Both the position numbers and the translations under genes were made by a program. Shown in pieces: positions 15,673 to 24,657 of a DNA stretch of 36,965 nucleotides. This DNA is from Limivivens sp034101475 (GTDB lineage Bacteria > Bacillota > Clostridia > Lachnospirales > Lachnospiraceae), in NCBI GenBank assembly GCA_034101475.1, contig JAXEJQ010000037.1, positions 1 through 36,965 of the forward strand. The letters are read 5' to 3'. Each line of letters begins with the position of its first letter. Positions within the stretch are counted from its first letter, which is position 1. The notes under the pieces were generated by a model that saw nothing but the letters and a program-made list of their open reading frames with translations, was not told the origin of the DNA and did not search any database.

Positions 15673-16398
15673 TTAAAAGAACCGCGCTCCCATATAGCCG
15701 GTAATACCATCCACCCTCACGTGATACCATCCGCCGGCATCGTCCAGGAATTCTACAACCGTCCCCGCTTCATAGGTGGTAATAATATCATATTCATAAC
15801 CAGGGCCGGTGCGAATATAGCAGGCCTCTTTCATGGTCAGATAAACCGGCGATTGTTCCGCAGGCGCTTCTGTCATCCACACACCTTCCGTCTCAGGTAC
15901 GCTTCCGGTCTCAGGCTCCGCCGCGCTTTCTCTCTCCGTTTCCGGCGCCCTTTCGATTTCCGTCTCGGATAACTCCCCGGTCATCGGCTCATTTTCCGTC
16001 TTGGATAATGCTCCGGTCAGCGGCTCACTTTCCTCCTCAGATAACCTCTCAGTCAGCGCCTCACTTTCCGCCTCAGATAATCTCTCAGTCAGCGTCTCGC
16101 TTTCTGTCTCAGATAACCTCCCGGTCATTGTCTCGCTTTCTGTCTCAGACAACCTCCCGGTCATTGTCTCGCTCTCAGCCTCGGATAACCTTTCAGTCAT
16201 CGTCTCGCTTTCCGTCTCAGAAGACGCCTCACTTTCCGTTTCCGCAATGATCTCTGTCTGCGACGTCGGTTCCGGCGTCTGATTCGCCAGTTTATAAATG
16301 CCGACTCCCAGCAGTGTGATCAAAAGAACCCCCAGAAGACCCGCCCCTATCAGAAAATAGATCAGATAGTCTGAGAGCCATTCTTTAAAGTCATTCAT
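15673..16398 (-). CDS. Membrane-anchored SH3b-domain protein with 12-residue tandem repeats
   Basis: This is a 241-residue protein with a single N-terminal membrane helix (about 13-36, YFLIGAGLLGVLLITLLGVG). An acidic Ser/Thr/Glu stalk holds seven 12-residue repeats at residues 61-144 (ETESETMTGRLS-type), with an eighth degraded unit. A C-terminal bacterial SH3 domain covers about 185-241 (CYIRTGPGYEYD, then GGWYHVRVDGITGYMG). SH3b domains usually bind peptidoglycan, so the likely picture is a wall-binding head on a flexible stalk. No enzyme domain is present. It is a paralogue of the gene at 16578-17048, sharing the same C-terminal plan. The ribosome binding site AAGGAG is unusually close to the ATG. 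Confidence 0.8.
   Translation of the reverse strand: MNDFKEWLSDYLIYFLIGAGLLGVLLITLLGVGIYKLANQTPEPTSQTEIIAETESEASSETESETMTERLSEAESETMTGRLSETESETMTGRLSETESETLTERLSEAESEALTERLSEEESEPLTGALSKTENEPMTGELSETEIERAPETERESAAEPETGSVPETEGVWMTEAPAEQSPVYLTMKEACYIRTGPGYEYDIITTYEAGTVVEFLDDAGGWYHVRVDGITGYMGARFF
15967..16218 (-). repeat. 36-bp coding tandem repeat (seven units)
   Basis: Seven 36-bp units encode the 12-residue repeats of the SH3b stalk. Neighbouring units in the centre are nearly identical at the DNA level, while the outer ones have drifted. Because the period is a multiple of three, gain or loss of units keeps the reading frame. Confidence 0.85.
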
Positions 16399-16490
16399 AC
16401 TCCTTTTCCTTTCTGTTTTTGCAGTCGAGTGTTTCTATGTCCATTCATCTCCAGGCTCGTGTCCGGAGGATTCCTGACAAACGCCAGAAA

Positions 16491-16537
16491 GGGCAGCCGC
16501 TCACACCGCGTCCGAAGACACGGCCAAGCGCTGCCCC
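16491..16537 (-). terminator. Two-step hairpin with UUCG loop, likely terminator
   Basis: On the minus strand an outer stem (GGGCAGC with GCTGCCC) encloses an inner stem closed by a TTCG tetraloop (CCGTGTC-TTCG-GACGCGG), followed by TTTCT. It lies about 40 bp past the stop of the SH3b gene at 16578 and may end the cobalamin-operon transcript. The T tract is short. Confidence 0.5.
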
Positions 16538-16577
16538 ACACGATTTTTCCTATCCTTTCCGTTCTTCTGCCTTCCCA

Positions 16578-17048
16578 TCAGAAGAACTGGGATCCCATAT
16601 ATCCGGTCACACCGTCGATTTCTACCTTATACCAGCCGCCCAGATCCTCCAGGAAACGCACGGTAATCCCCGCTTCCTTCGTGCCGTAAATCTCTGCGTC
16701 CATACTCGGACCGGACCGGAAATTACAGCCCACCTTCAAAACCAGATAAACCGCTTCGGTCATTGGTTCCGTCTCGGATTCTGTTTCAGTCTCCGTTTCA
16801 GTCTGAACTTCCGCCTCTGTAACCTGCTCCGTCACAGCTTCGGTCTGAACTTCGGTTTCCGGCTCCGTCATAATCACCGGTTCAGGCTCCTCCTGATTAA
16901 TCAGATCCGCCCACTCTCCGTTCTCATCTTTTAAAAAGCTTCCTGCCGCAGCCCGGATTCCGAAAATCGCCCCGGCGATAACGGCAGCCGCCAGAAGCAG
17001 CAAAAGAACGGGCTGGAAATAGGCCGCTGAATGGCCGTTTTTCTTCAT
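16578..17048 (-). CDS. Membrane-anchored SH3b-domain protein
   Basis: This 156-residue protein has one N-terminal membrane helix (about 12-33, FQPVLLLLLAAAVIAGAIF). A stalk rich in Glu and Thr (runs such as TETETETESETE) follows. A C-terminal SH3b domain of about 55 residues ends the protein (CNFRSGPSMDAEIYG, GGWYKVEIDGVTGYMG). It is a shorter paralogue of the gene at 15673. Its ATG lies 7 bp after the cbiC stop and its ribosome binding site (GTGAGGAAG) overlaps that stop, so it is probably read from the cobalamin operon. No link to cobalamin is known for such a domain; a cell-wall role is inferred. Confidence 0.78.
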   Translation of the reverse strand: MKKNGHSAAYFQPVLLLLLAAAVIAGAIFGIRAAAGSFLKDENGEWADLINQEEPEPVIMTEPETEVQTEAVTEQVTEAEVQTETETETESETEPMTEAVYLVLKVGCNFRSGPSMDAEIYGTKEAGITVRFLEDLGGWYKVEIDGVTGYMGSQFF

Positions 17049-17055
17049 AGCTTCC

Positions 17056-17697
17056 TCACTCTCTGCTGTTGTTCAACATGTACAGCAGCGCATTGCAGAT
17101 ACAAGCCGCGATGTTGCTTCCGCCTTTTCTCCCTTTTGCCACAATCCAGGGAACCTCTGTCTGCATAATCAGTTCCTTGGATGCCACAACATTGACAAAG
17201 CCCACCGGTACACCGATAATCAGCTCCGGTGCAAGCCTGCCCTCTTCAATCAGCTCATACAGCCGTACCAGCGCTGTAGGAGCATTGCCAATGGCAAAAA
17301 TCAGAGGTTTTCCAAGAGACAGAGCCTTATCCATGCTCGCAGTGGCTCTGGTCGTCCCATTTTCTTTTGCCGTCCTGGCCACATCCTCATCGGACATAAA
17401 ACAGTAAACCTCTCCGCCATAGCGGGCAAGAGCCTTTTTATTGATCCCGGCCTTCGCCATCTGCGTATCCGTGACAATGCAGGCACCCTTTTCAAGGGCT
17501 TTCAGCGCCTTCTCCACTGCCTGCTCGGAAAAACAGAGGTTTTTCGCGTAGTCAAAATCTGCACTTGTATGAATACACCGCTTTACAATCAGTTCTGTTC
17601 CGGGAATCAGAGGCGTATCCCCCAGCTCCTGGGTAATGATTTCAAAGCTCCTGGTTTCAATTTCCCGGGGCAGCACATTTTCCAGCTCCACTTTCAT
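17056..17697 (-). CDS. cbiC: Cobalt-precorrin-8 methylmutase CbiC
   Basis: CbiC moves a methyl group from C11 to C12 of the corrin ring, converting (cobalt-)precorrin-8 to cobyrinate. The 213-residue length is normal for the family. The catalytic histidine is His43, in KRCIHTSADFDY, and the conserved TDTQM and IGNAPTAL segments are present. The C-terminal VGFVNVVASKE and KGRKGGSN motifs complete the fold. It overlaps cbiP by 4 bp (ATGA) and is the last recognised pathway gene of the operon. Confidence 0.95.
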   Translation of the reverse strand: MKVELENVLPREIETRSFEIITQELGDTPLIPGTELIVKRCIHTSADFDYAKNLCFSEQAVEKALKALEKGACIVTDTQMAKAGINKKALARYGGEVYCFMSDEDVARTAKENGTTRATASMDKALSLGKPLIFAIGNAPTALVRLYELIEEGRLAPELIIGVPVGFVNVVASKELIMQTEVPWIVAKGRKGGSNIAACICNALLYMLNNSRE

Positions 17698-19232
17698 TCT
17701 GACACATCCTTTCCGATTCCTGCTTCCAGTATCTCATAAATTCGCTTCATATTCAAGTGTTCTCTTAATCCTGCTGCAAGAATATCATACTGCTGTTCCT
17801 TAAAGGCCTGAAAATCCACACCGGTGATCTGACTTACGTCAATTCCCTTCCGGCGTCCCAGATCCGTCACAACAGCCTTGGCCACCTTCTCCCTGTCGAA
17901 AATGCCATGGACATAGGTGCCGTATACATTCTTGCAGTACGCGCCGTCTTCTTTTTCCCGGCCCTGTTCCTCACCTCTGGCATAATCTGTAATTTTCGTC
18001 ATGGAATGGCAGCCTTCCTTCAGGGTACTGGCACCCATATGGATCTCATAGCCCTCCAGTTTTGTCCCGCTCAGTCCGGAAAGGGGACCTTCGACCTTTC
18101 CAAAAATACCTTTGACTCTTGTTCTTGTTTTTTGTTCTTCAAAGACCGTATCCATGGGCAGCAGACCCATGCCTTTGAGCTCTCCCCCCGCTTCACAGCC
18201 CATGGGATCGCTCAGCGTTTCCCCTAGCATCTGATAGCCGCCGCATACTCCGAAAATTATTGTCCCTGCCGCAGCAGCCTTTAATATCGCCGCTTCCAGC
18301 CCGTTCTGACGCATCCAGAGCAGGTCCTCCATGGTATTTTTGGTTCCCGGGAGAATAATCATATCCGGATTCTTCAGTTCAGCCACACTGTGAACATAGC
18401 GCAGCGAAACACCGTCCATACTTTCAAAGGGATTGAAATCCGTGAAATTGGAAATCCGAGGAATACGGATCACCGCAATATCAATAACCCCCACCTCCTG
18501 ACTGCCGCTGAAGCGCTCCGTCAGACTGTCCTCATCCTCCACCTCAAGCTGCATGTAGGGAGCCACGCCCACCACCGGAATGCCTGCTTTTTCCTCCAGC
18601 ATCACAATTCCCGGGTCCAGAATGGTCTTATCTCCCCGGAATTTATTGATAATCAGGCCCTTGACCATGGCCCTCTCATCCTCTTCCAGAAGCATTACCG
18701 TGCCGATCAGCTGGGCAAACACGCCGCCCCGATCAATATCTCCCACCAGAAGAACCGGTGCCTTGGCCATTTTTGCCATCCCCATATTTACGATGTCGTC
18801 CTGTTTCAGATTGATTTCCGCAGGACTCCCGGCTCCTTCAATAACAATAATGTCATATTCCTCTTCCAGCTTATGGAAAGCATCCAGAACTGCCGGAATC
18901 AGATTTTTCTTATAGGCAAAATAGTCCCGGGCGCTCATGTTTCCCAGAACCTCCCCGTTTACAATGACCTGAGAACCCGTATCATTGGTGGGCTTCAGCA
19001 GAATGGGGTTCATGTACACCGAAGGCCGGATTCCTGCTGCCTCCGCCTGCATGACCTGGGCCCGTCCCATCTCCAGCCCCTCTTCCGTAATAAAGGAATT
19101 CAAAGCCATATTCTGGGATTTAAAAGGCGCGACCTTATAGCCGTCCTGCTTAAAAATCCGGCAGAGCCCGGCTGCCAGCAGACTCTTTCCCGCATTGGAC
19201 ATGGTTCCCTGTATCATAATTGTCTTTGCCAT
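17694..19232 (-). CDS. cbiP: Cobyric acid synthase
   Basis: This glutamine-dependent amidotransferase adds four amide groups (b, d, e, g) to adenosylcobyrinate a,c-diamide to give adenosylcobyrate. The N-terminal ATP-binding synthetase domain starts MAKTIMIQGTMSNAGKS, with the phosphate loop at about 8-17 and IVIEGAGSPAEINL near 130. The C-terminal class I glutaminase-like domain has nucleophile Cys330 (FGVCGGYQM) and His442 (GTYVHGIFD). The frame is open 12 codons upstream, but the family N-terminus fits the ATG at 19232, four bases after the cobD stop. It overlaps cbiC by 4 bp. Confidence 0.95.
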   Translation of the reverse strand: MAKTIMIQGTMSNAGKSLLAAGLCRIFKQDGYKVAPFKSQNMALNSFITEEGLEMGRAQVMQAEAAGIRPSVYMNPILLKPTNDTGSQVIVNGEVLGNMSARDYFAYKKNLIPAVLDAFHKLEEEYDIIVIEGAGSPAEINLKQDDIVNMGMAKMAKAPVLLVGDIDRGGVFAQLIGTVMLLEEDERAMVKGLIINKFRGDKTILDPGIVMLEEKAGIPVVGVAPYMQLEVEDEDSLTERFSGSQEVGVIDIAVIRIPRISNFTDFNPFESMDGVSLRYVHSVAELKNPDMIILPGTKNTMEDLLWMRQNGLEAAILKAAAAGTIIFGVCGGYQMLGETLSDPMGCEAGGELKGMGLLPMDTVFEEQKTRTRVKGIFGKVEGPLSGLSGTKLEGYEIHMGASTLKEGCHSMTKITDYARGEEQGREKEDGAYCKNVYGTYVHGIFDREKVAKAVVTDLGRRKGIDVSQITGVDFQAFKEQQYDILAAGLREHLNMKRIYEILEAGIGKDVSE

Positions 19233-19236
19233 TTTT

Positions 19237-20289
19237 TCACATCCCTTCTGCCGCAAGAATACCGGCAAGCGTTTGGGTAAATTCCCGGTTCTCCTCCGGT
19301 CTGCGCACAGCTATCCGGTAAAATCCTTCCGTAAGTCCCCGGTAATTGCTGCAGTCCCGGATCAGATAACCCTTCTCCAGCGTTTTCGCCGCCAGACCTT
19401 TGGGGCCTCTGAAAAAAATGAAATTCGCCGAAGCCGGAAAAACCGTCAGTCCCAGACTTTCCAGCTTTTCTGTCAAAAAGGCACGCTCCTGCTTTACCAT
19501 TCTGCGCGCCTCTGCCACATACACGTCTTCCTGGAGTGCCGCCCATCCGGCCTCCTGAGCAGGAATGGACACACTCCAGGGCTGCAGAACCGCCTGAAGC
19601 TTCTCCAGCAGATCCGTATCGGCGCATAGGCCATAGCCCAGACGCAGTCCGGGCATGGCATACAGTTTGGTAAAAGCCTTTAAAATAAATAAATTTTCAT
19701 ATTCAAACAGCCTGTTTTTCAGGCTGCAGCTTTCCGGTTCATCCAAAAATCCGTTAAAGCATTCGTCCAGAATCAGACAGACACCTTTTTCCCGGCACAG
19801 ACAGGCCGCTTTTTCCAGAAAATCCGGTGTCAGACAGACACCCGTGGGATTGTTGGGATTACAGAGGAAGACAATATCCAGCTCCTCCGTGATCTGTGCA
19901 AAATAATCCTCTCCCGGAGAAAAGCCATGCTCCTGGGAAAGCTCATAATAGGAAATCTCACAGCCCGCCGCCAGAAGGGCCTGCTCGTACTCCGCAAAGC
20001 CCGGCGCCATTAAAAGCGCTTTTCTCGGACGCAGGGCAAAGGCCAGAGCAAAAATCAGCTCTGCCGCGCCGTTTCCAAAAATCAGGTTGGCATCCGGGAT
20101 TCCTTCCTTTGCGGACAGAGCCGCCCGCAGCTTCCGGCAGGAAGGATCCGGATAATTGGAAAGCTCCTGCCCGCAGCTTCGCACAGCGTTCAGGACGCTT
20201 TCCGGTACACCCAAAGGGTTAATATTGGCAGAATAGTCTGTTTTTGGATGTGCAGTATAGACATCTCCGCCATGTATGTGCTTTTGCAT
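19237..20289 (-). CDS. cobD: L-threonine-O-3-phosphate decarboxylase CobD
   Basis: This is a PLP enzyme of the class I/II aminotransferase fold. It decarboxylates threonine phosphate to (R)-1-amino-2-propanol phosphate, the linker that CbiB attaches to cobyrate. The N-terminus MQKHIHGGDVYTAHPKTDYS and ANINPLG are typical. NPNNPTG (144-150) and the PLP lysine Lys208 in KAFTKLYAMPGLRLGYG are present, with Asp175 pairing to the pyridine nitrogen. I use the ATG at 20289. A GTG at 20322 overlaps the cbiB stop as GTGA and would add 11 residues; neither has a clean ribosome binding site, so the start is somewhat uncertain. Confidence 0.9.
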   Translation of the reverse strand: MQKHIHGGDVYTAHPKTDYSANINPLGVPESVLNAVRSCGQELSNYPDPSCRKLRAALSAKEGIPDANLIFGNGAAELIFALAFALRPRKALLMAPGFAEYEQALLAAGCEISYYELSQEHGFSPGEDYFAQITEELDIVFLCNPNNPTGVCLTPDFLEKAACLCREKGVCLILDECFNGFLDEPESCSLKNRLFEYENLFILKAFTKLYAMPGLRLGYGLCADTDLLEKLQAVLQPWSVSIPAQEAGWAALQEDVYVAEARRMVKQERAFLTEKLESLGLTVFPASANFIFFRGPKGLAAKTLEKGYLIRDCSNYRGLTEGFYRIAVRRPEENREFTQTLAGILAAEGM

Positions 20290-20318
20290 AACTCCATATT
20301 CCTTTCCTGTGCTGCATC

Positions 20319-21287
20319 TCACAGCACGGCCAGAACTGCCAGCTTCACCAGCCCGAAAATCACCAGGGCCAGTATCGCCGTAGCATACAGCAGCCGGTTT
20401 GCCAGCCGGATATCCTCATATTCCACCGGCCGGCTGGGATCTCCGATGGTCTTTTTCTTATACAATTTTCCAAAATAGTAAGCGTCTCCCGCAAGCTGTA
20501 CCCCAAGGGCTCCTGCCATCACCGCCTCTGTATGGGCGGAGTTGGGGCTTGCGTGATTGTAACGGTCCCGCAGATAGATCCGCTTTGCTTCTTTGCCGTT
20601 CAGATGCACCAGCGGGGCTGCCCAGATCATGATCCAGGCGGAAATCCTGGCCGGAAGATAGTTGACCGCGTCATCCAGCTTTGCCGCAAAGCGACCGAAA
20701 TACAGATATTTTTGATTTTTATAACCCAACATGGAATCCATGGTATTGATGGATTTATAGAAAAATCCCAGGGTTGCTCCGCCGATGGCCATAAAAATCA
20801 TGGGGGCAATGATTCCGTCCGAGGTATTCTCCGCAACCGTCTCCACTGCAGCCCTGGTAACTCCCTTTTCGTCCAGTGCCTCCGTATCCCGGCCCACAAT
20901 CATGGATACCGCTTTCCTGGCTCCCGGCAGATCGCCTGCCTTCAGCCGGTCATACACCTTCATGCTCTCATCCTTCAGAGATTTGGTGGCCAGCAGCTGA
21001 TAACACATCACCGTTTCCGCTGCCAGCTTCAGTCCCCAGTGTACCCGTCCGCACAGATACAGAATACCGGCCGGAACGCCTGTGCTGAGCAGAACCACCA
21101 GAAACACGGTCAGTACTCCCCCTGCCAGCTCTCCTTTTTCCGAAGGCGGAAACAGCCTGCGCACCCATTTTTCTGTAAAGGCAATGAGATTTCCCACAAT
21201 CCGGATGGGATGATAGAGAAAATGCGGATCTCCGATGAGAAGATCCAGAAAAAAGCCCAGAACCAGGGCAATGAGTGAATGCGTCAT
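20319..21287 (-). CDS. cbiB: Adenosylcobinamide-phosphate synthase CbiB
   Basis: CbiB is an integral membrane enzyme that joins aminopropanol phosphate (from CobD) to adenosylcobyrate. The 322-residue protein opens with ALVLGFFLDLLIGDPHFLYH and PIRIVG, the family N-terminal signature. It has several membrane helices and carries the conserved ETVAENTSDGIIAP and SPNSAHTEAVMAGALGVQLAG segments. It overlaps cbiA by 4 bp (ATGA) upstream, and its stop touches the possible GTG start of cobD. The order CbiB then CobD keeps the two partner activities side by side. Confidence 0.95.
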   Translation of the reverse strand: MTHSLIALVLGFFLDLLIGDPHFLYHPIRIVGNLIAFTEKWVRRLFPPSEKGELAGGVLTVFLVVLLSTGVPAGILYLCGRVHWGLKLAAETVMCYQLLATKSLKDESMKVYDRLKAGDLPGARKAVSMIVGRDTEALDEKGVTRAAVETVAENTSDGIIAPMIFMAIGGATLGFFYKSINTMDSMLGYKNQKYLYFGRFAAKLDDAVNYLPARISAWIMIWAAPLVHLNGKEAKRIYLRDRYNHASPNSAHTEAVMAGALGVQLAGDAYYFGKLYKKKTIGDPSRPVEYEDIRLANRLLYATAILALVIFGLVKLAVLAVL

Positions 21288-22684
21288 AACTCTTCTCCTT
21301 TATATCCCGCACATTCTGCCAGAAATCCGGCTGCGATCTCCGGCCTGGAATAATAGTACAGATGGGGAAAGCCCCACAATCCGTTTTTCTTTCCGATGAT
21401 ACAGTTCCAGCTTCGCTTCCGGAGAGGTTTTTTCGCCTGGAAATCCTCGCCGCAGCAGGTGCTGTCAAAATAATGGAACTCATGGCCCCGGATGACATCC
21501 AGACCGCTCCCCAGAATGCCTTCCTTTCTGGCACACAGTTCAATATAGCCAAAACGGGTAAGCTTCGGTGTCCGGAAAGCCCTTCCGGAAATACTGCCCG
21601 TTCCTGCAAACCGGTTTCCTTCCATGTCCTCCAGTTCTTCATGGAGATACATGAAACCGCCGCACTCTGCCATACAGGGCATTCCCCCGCTCAAAGCCCG
21701 GCGGATCTCCCGGCGTATGGATTCATTCTCTTCCAGCTGACGGGCAAACAGCTCCGGATATCCTCCGTAAAGCAGAAGTCCCTTCGCCCTCTCCGGCAGC
21801 TTTTCGTCGTGAAGAGGAGAGAAAAAGGCAAGCTGTGCTCCCATCTCCCGCAAAAGCTTTAGATTATCCTCATAGATAAAGCAGAAGGCCTCGTCCCGGG
21901 CCACGGCAATCACCGGCTGTTCCCGGCGGACCTGACGGACAGCGGGGGAATCCAGCACACTCTGAACGGCCTTCGGACAGGTCGCTTCCATCCGGGGCGC
22001 TGTCCCGGCCAGTTCCAGAATTCCATCCAGATCCAGGGATTTTTCCAGAATCTCTGCCAGCAGACGGAATTTTTCCTCCAGATCCTTTACCTCATCCGGC
22101 AGAACCAGTCCCAGATGGCGGCTGTCCAGAGAAAACTCAGAGAGCTTCGGTACATAGCCGTAAACCTTTACGCCAAGCTGATCCTCCACCAGCTTTTTCA
22201 CCTCGGGATACAGCATGGGGGACATCTGATTCAGAATCACGCCTTTGATATGACTTTCCTTCTGATATTCCAGAAATCCTTTGAGGAACGCCACAACCGA
22301 AAGACTCATTCCTTTGGTGTTGACAATGAAAATCACCGGCGTTTCCGTCATATCAGCCAGATCATAGGCACTGGCCTCTGTACAGATTCCGCCCAGGCCG
22401 TCATAATACCCCATGACGCCCTCCATCACCGAAAGATCCGTATCCCTGGCTCCCTCGGAAAACAGATAGCGTGTGGTTTCCCGGTCTGTGAAAAATGTAT
22501 CCAGATTCCGGGATTTTGCACCCAGAACCCTGGAATGAAACATGGGATCAATGTAATCCGGGCCGCATTTAAAAGAAGAGACCCGGTATCCCCGCATACG
22601 GAGAGCATGCAGGATTCCACAGGTAATCAGGGTTTTTCCGCTGCCGCTGGCTCCTGCCGCCAGCATAAATCTGGGCTGTCCCAT
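21284..22684 (-). CDS. cbiA: Cobyrinate a,c-diamide synthase CbiA
   Basis: CbiA amidates the a and c carboxylates of cobyrinate using ATP and glutamine. The 466-residue protein has an N-terminal synthetase domain with a P-loop at about 10-18 (AGASGSGKT), the KCGPDYIDPMFH motif (about 39-50) and VMEGVMGYYDG. The C-terminal triad-type glutaminase domain has nucleophile Cys341 (PCMAECGGFMYL) and a GHEFHYFDS histidine motif near residue 435. The ATG overlaps the previous stop as TAATG. CbiP downstream is its homologue for the remaining amides. Confidence 0.95.
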   Translation of the reverse strand: MGQPRFMLAAGASGSGKTLITCGILHALRMRGYRVSSFKCGPDYIDPMFHSRVLGAKSRNLDTFFTDRETTRYLFSEGARDTDLSVMEGVMGYYDGLGGICTEASAYDLADMTETPVIFIVNTKGMSLSVVAFLKGFLEYQKESHIKGVILNQMSPMLYPEVKKLVEDQLGVKVYGYVPKLSEFSLDSRHLGLVLPDEVKDLEEKFRLLAEILEKSLDLDGILELAGTAPRMEATCPKAVQSVLDSPAVRQVRREQPVIAVARDEAFCFIYEDNLKLLREMGAQLAFFSPLHDEKLPERAKGLLLYGGYPELFARQLEENESIRREIRRALSGGMPCMAECGGFMYLHEELEDMEGNRFAGTGSISGRAFRTPKLTRFGYIELCARKEGILGSGLDVIRGHEFHYFDSTCCGEDFQAKKPLRKRSWNCIIGKKNGLWGFPHLYYYSRPEIAAGFLAECAGYKGEEL

Positions 22685-24657
22685 TACCCTTCACCTCCGG
22701 TACAGGAAATCACAAAGACGGGATTCTGTCCCATCATCATATGATAACGGCCGATTTCCCGGGATTTTCCCACAGAAACCGACGCAATGTCCGTATCGGT
22801 CACCTTCAGCTCCTTCAGACAGTTCAGAGCCTCCGCCACCGTTTCCAGGGCAATGGCATTGATTACGATCCTGGCCTGGGGATTCTTGGCCAGGATCACC
22901 TCAAGAATCTCTTTCAGATTGCCGGAAGACCCGCCGATAAAGGCATGAGTCGGAGCCGGAAGTTCTTCCAGCGCTTCCGGCGCCAGTCCCTGGATAATCT
23001 CCAGGTTATCCGCCGCAAATTTCCGTTTATTTTTTTCCAGAAGCGCCACCGCTTCCTCTTTCTTTTCAATGGCAAAGACCTGACCGTTCACTGCCTGAAG
23101 TGCCATTTCAATGGACACCGAGCCGGTTCCCGCTCCCACATCGTAAACCACCGCATCCTCCGTAAGATGAAGCTTCGAAATGGAAATGCTGCGCACCTCA
23201 CTTTTCGTCATGGGAACCTTATCCCGCAGGAACGCTTCATCCTCCAGGCCGTGGGTAACCACCTCCGCCGGGGAAGGATTCTGAATCAGCACCACGCACA
23301 GCGGATCAAACCATTGGTTCACCAGCATTTCCGGCGTGCCGGTGGTGATCTTCTCCTCCGGATAGGACAGCTGCTCTCCCACGGAGATTTCCAGATCCGT
23401 CATCCCATAGTCGATGAATTTTCTGCACAGCCGGTTCACACCGTCCTTTTCTCCGATCAATGCAAATACCTTGGCGTTTCGCTGCACAATTCCCACAAGA
23501 TTCGCCCTTCTTCCATGGAGACTCACCAGCTTCACATCCTCCCAGGAGGTATGCAGCTTTCCGCACAGATAAACCACAGAGGAAATGCCGCAGCAGACCT
23601 GAATGTCTTCTCCCTCAAAGGCCTCCAGCAGCTTCTTCGCCCCGCTGTAAAATCCAATATCTCCGGACAGCAGAATGGTGATTTTTTCATATTCCGGATG
23701 ATGACAGACATAGTCCCGGATGACCTCCGTCTGATAGGCCTTCAGAACAGGCTTTCCAAACTCCTCCGCGGCTTTCAGCATCCGGTCCGCACCGATCAGA
23801 AGCTGAGCTTCCCGGCAGGCCTGCTTCACCTCCAGAGTCATGCCTTCCCGGCTTCCCATGCCAATGCCGGCCAGCGTAATCTGCCTTCTGGGCTTCAGAT
23901 TCAGCTTCTCACAGAGAATTCTCCGAACCCCCAAAGCGGTATGCCCCTTCGTCCGCTCTTTCGGACGCCCGATGAGAACCACCTTTGCCCCTGCTTTTCT
24001 GGCAGAACGCAGCTTTTCCTCAAAGCCGCCCTCCCTGCCCGCTTCCTTTGTCACCAGCCATGCTGCTCCAGTCTGGCGCAGAAGGGCGGTATTCAATTCC
24101 TCGGAAAAGGGACCCTGCATACAGATCAGATTTTTTCCCTGAAAGCCAAGTCCGGCACAGGCTGCCGCCACCTCCGGCGTAGACAGAACTCGGGCCGTCA
24201 CACGCTCCTGATAGTCCGGAAGAGCTGTGTACTTTGCCAGCTCCTTACTTCCGGTAGCAGCCAGAATCTTTCCTTCCGTGCCGGCCAGAAATGTCACCGC
24301 TTCCTCCACCGAATCCACCCGGATACAGTCTTCGGTGTCATGCTCTCCTGTCTCCCGGAGCAGCCGGAGATACTCCCGCCCGGCCAGTTCGCATGCCTTC
24401 TGAATATTCTCAGAAACCACAACCGCATAGGGATGGGTGGCATCCACCACACAGGCCGCGTCCAGTTCCCGGATCAGAGCCGCAATCTCCTCCGTATCCA
24501 GCCTGCCTGCATGAATCTTCAGGAATTCACCTTCCCGCATCAGGGTCTCTCCGTATTCTGTGGCAACGCAGACATGGGCTGTTACCCGCTGCCTGCTCAA
24601 AAATTCCGCAAGACCGCGTCCTTCCGTGGTCCCTGCAAAAATCAGCACATTAGTCAT
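22684..24657 (-). CDS. cobK-cbiET: Triple fusion: precorrin-6A reductase (CobK/CbiJ), CbiE and CbiT
   Basis: One 657-residue protein carries three consecutive pathway activities. Residues 1 to about 255 are the precorrin-6A reductase CobK/CbiJ (VLIFAGTTEGRGLAEFL, VVDATHPYA, ILAATGSKEL, WLVTKEAG). Residues about 259-460 are the CbiE methyltransferase for C5 (ITLAGIGMGSREGMTLEV, LLSGDIGFYSGA, VSLHGR). Residues about 465-657 are CbiT, which methylates C15 and decarboxylates the acetate side chain; its S-adenosylmethionine loop is VYDVGAGTGSVSIEMAL (504-520). CbiE-CbiT fusions (CobL) are well known; adding the reductase in front is less usual. Only one start is supported, at 24657, and there is no frameshift between domains. 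It overlaps cbiH by 8 bp. Confidence 0.92.
   Translation of the reverse strand: MTNVLIFAGTTEGRGLAEFLSRQRVTAHVCVATEYGETLMREGEFLKIHAGRLDTEEIAALIRELDAACVVDATHPYAVVVSENIQKACELAGREYLRLLRETGEHDTEDCIRVDSVEEAVTFLAGTEGKILAATGSKELAKYTALPDYQERVTARVLSTPEVAAACAGLGFQGKNLICMQGPFSEELNTALLRQTGAAWLVTKEAGREGGFEEKLRSARKAGAKVVLIGRPKERTKGHTALGVRRILCEKLNLKPRRQITLAGIGMGSREGMTLEVKQACREAQLLIGADRMLKAAEEFGKPVLKAYQTEVIRDYVCHHPEYEKITILLSGDIGFYSGAKKLLEAFEGEDIQVCCGISSVVYLCGKLHTSWEDVKLVSLHGRRANLVGIVQRNAKVFALIGEKDGVNRLCRKFIDYGMTDLEISVGEQLSYPEEKITTGTPEMLVNQWFDPLCVVLIQNPSPAEVVTHGLEDEAFLRDKVPMTKSEVRSISISKLHLTEDAVVYDVGAGTGSVSIEMALQAVNGQVFAIEKKEEAVALLEKNKRKFAADNLEIIQGLAPEALEELPAPTHAFIGGSSGNLKEILEVILAKNPQARIVINAIALETVAEALNCLKELKVTDTDIASVSVGKSREIGRYHMMMGQNPVFVISCTGGEG

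Noticed and set aside
15967..16218. Regular 36-bp repeats considered as a CRISPR array
   Set aside because: The units are contiguous with no unique spacers and are in frame within a membrane-protein gene.
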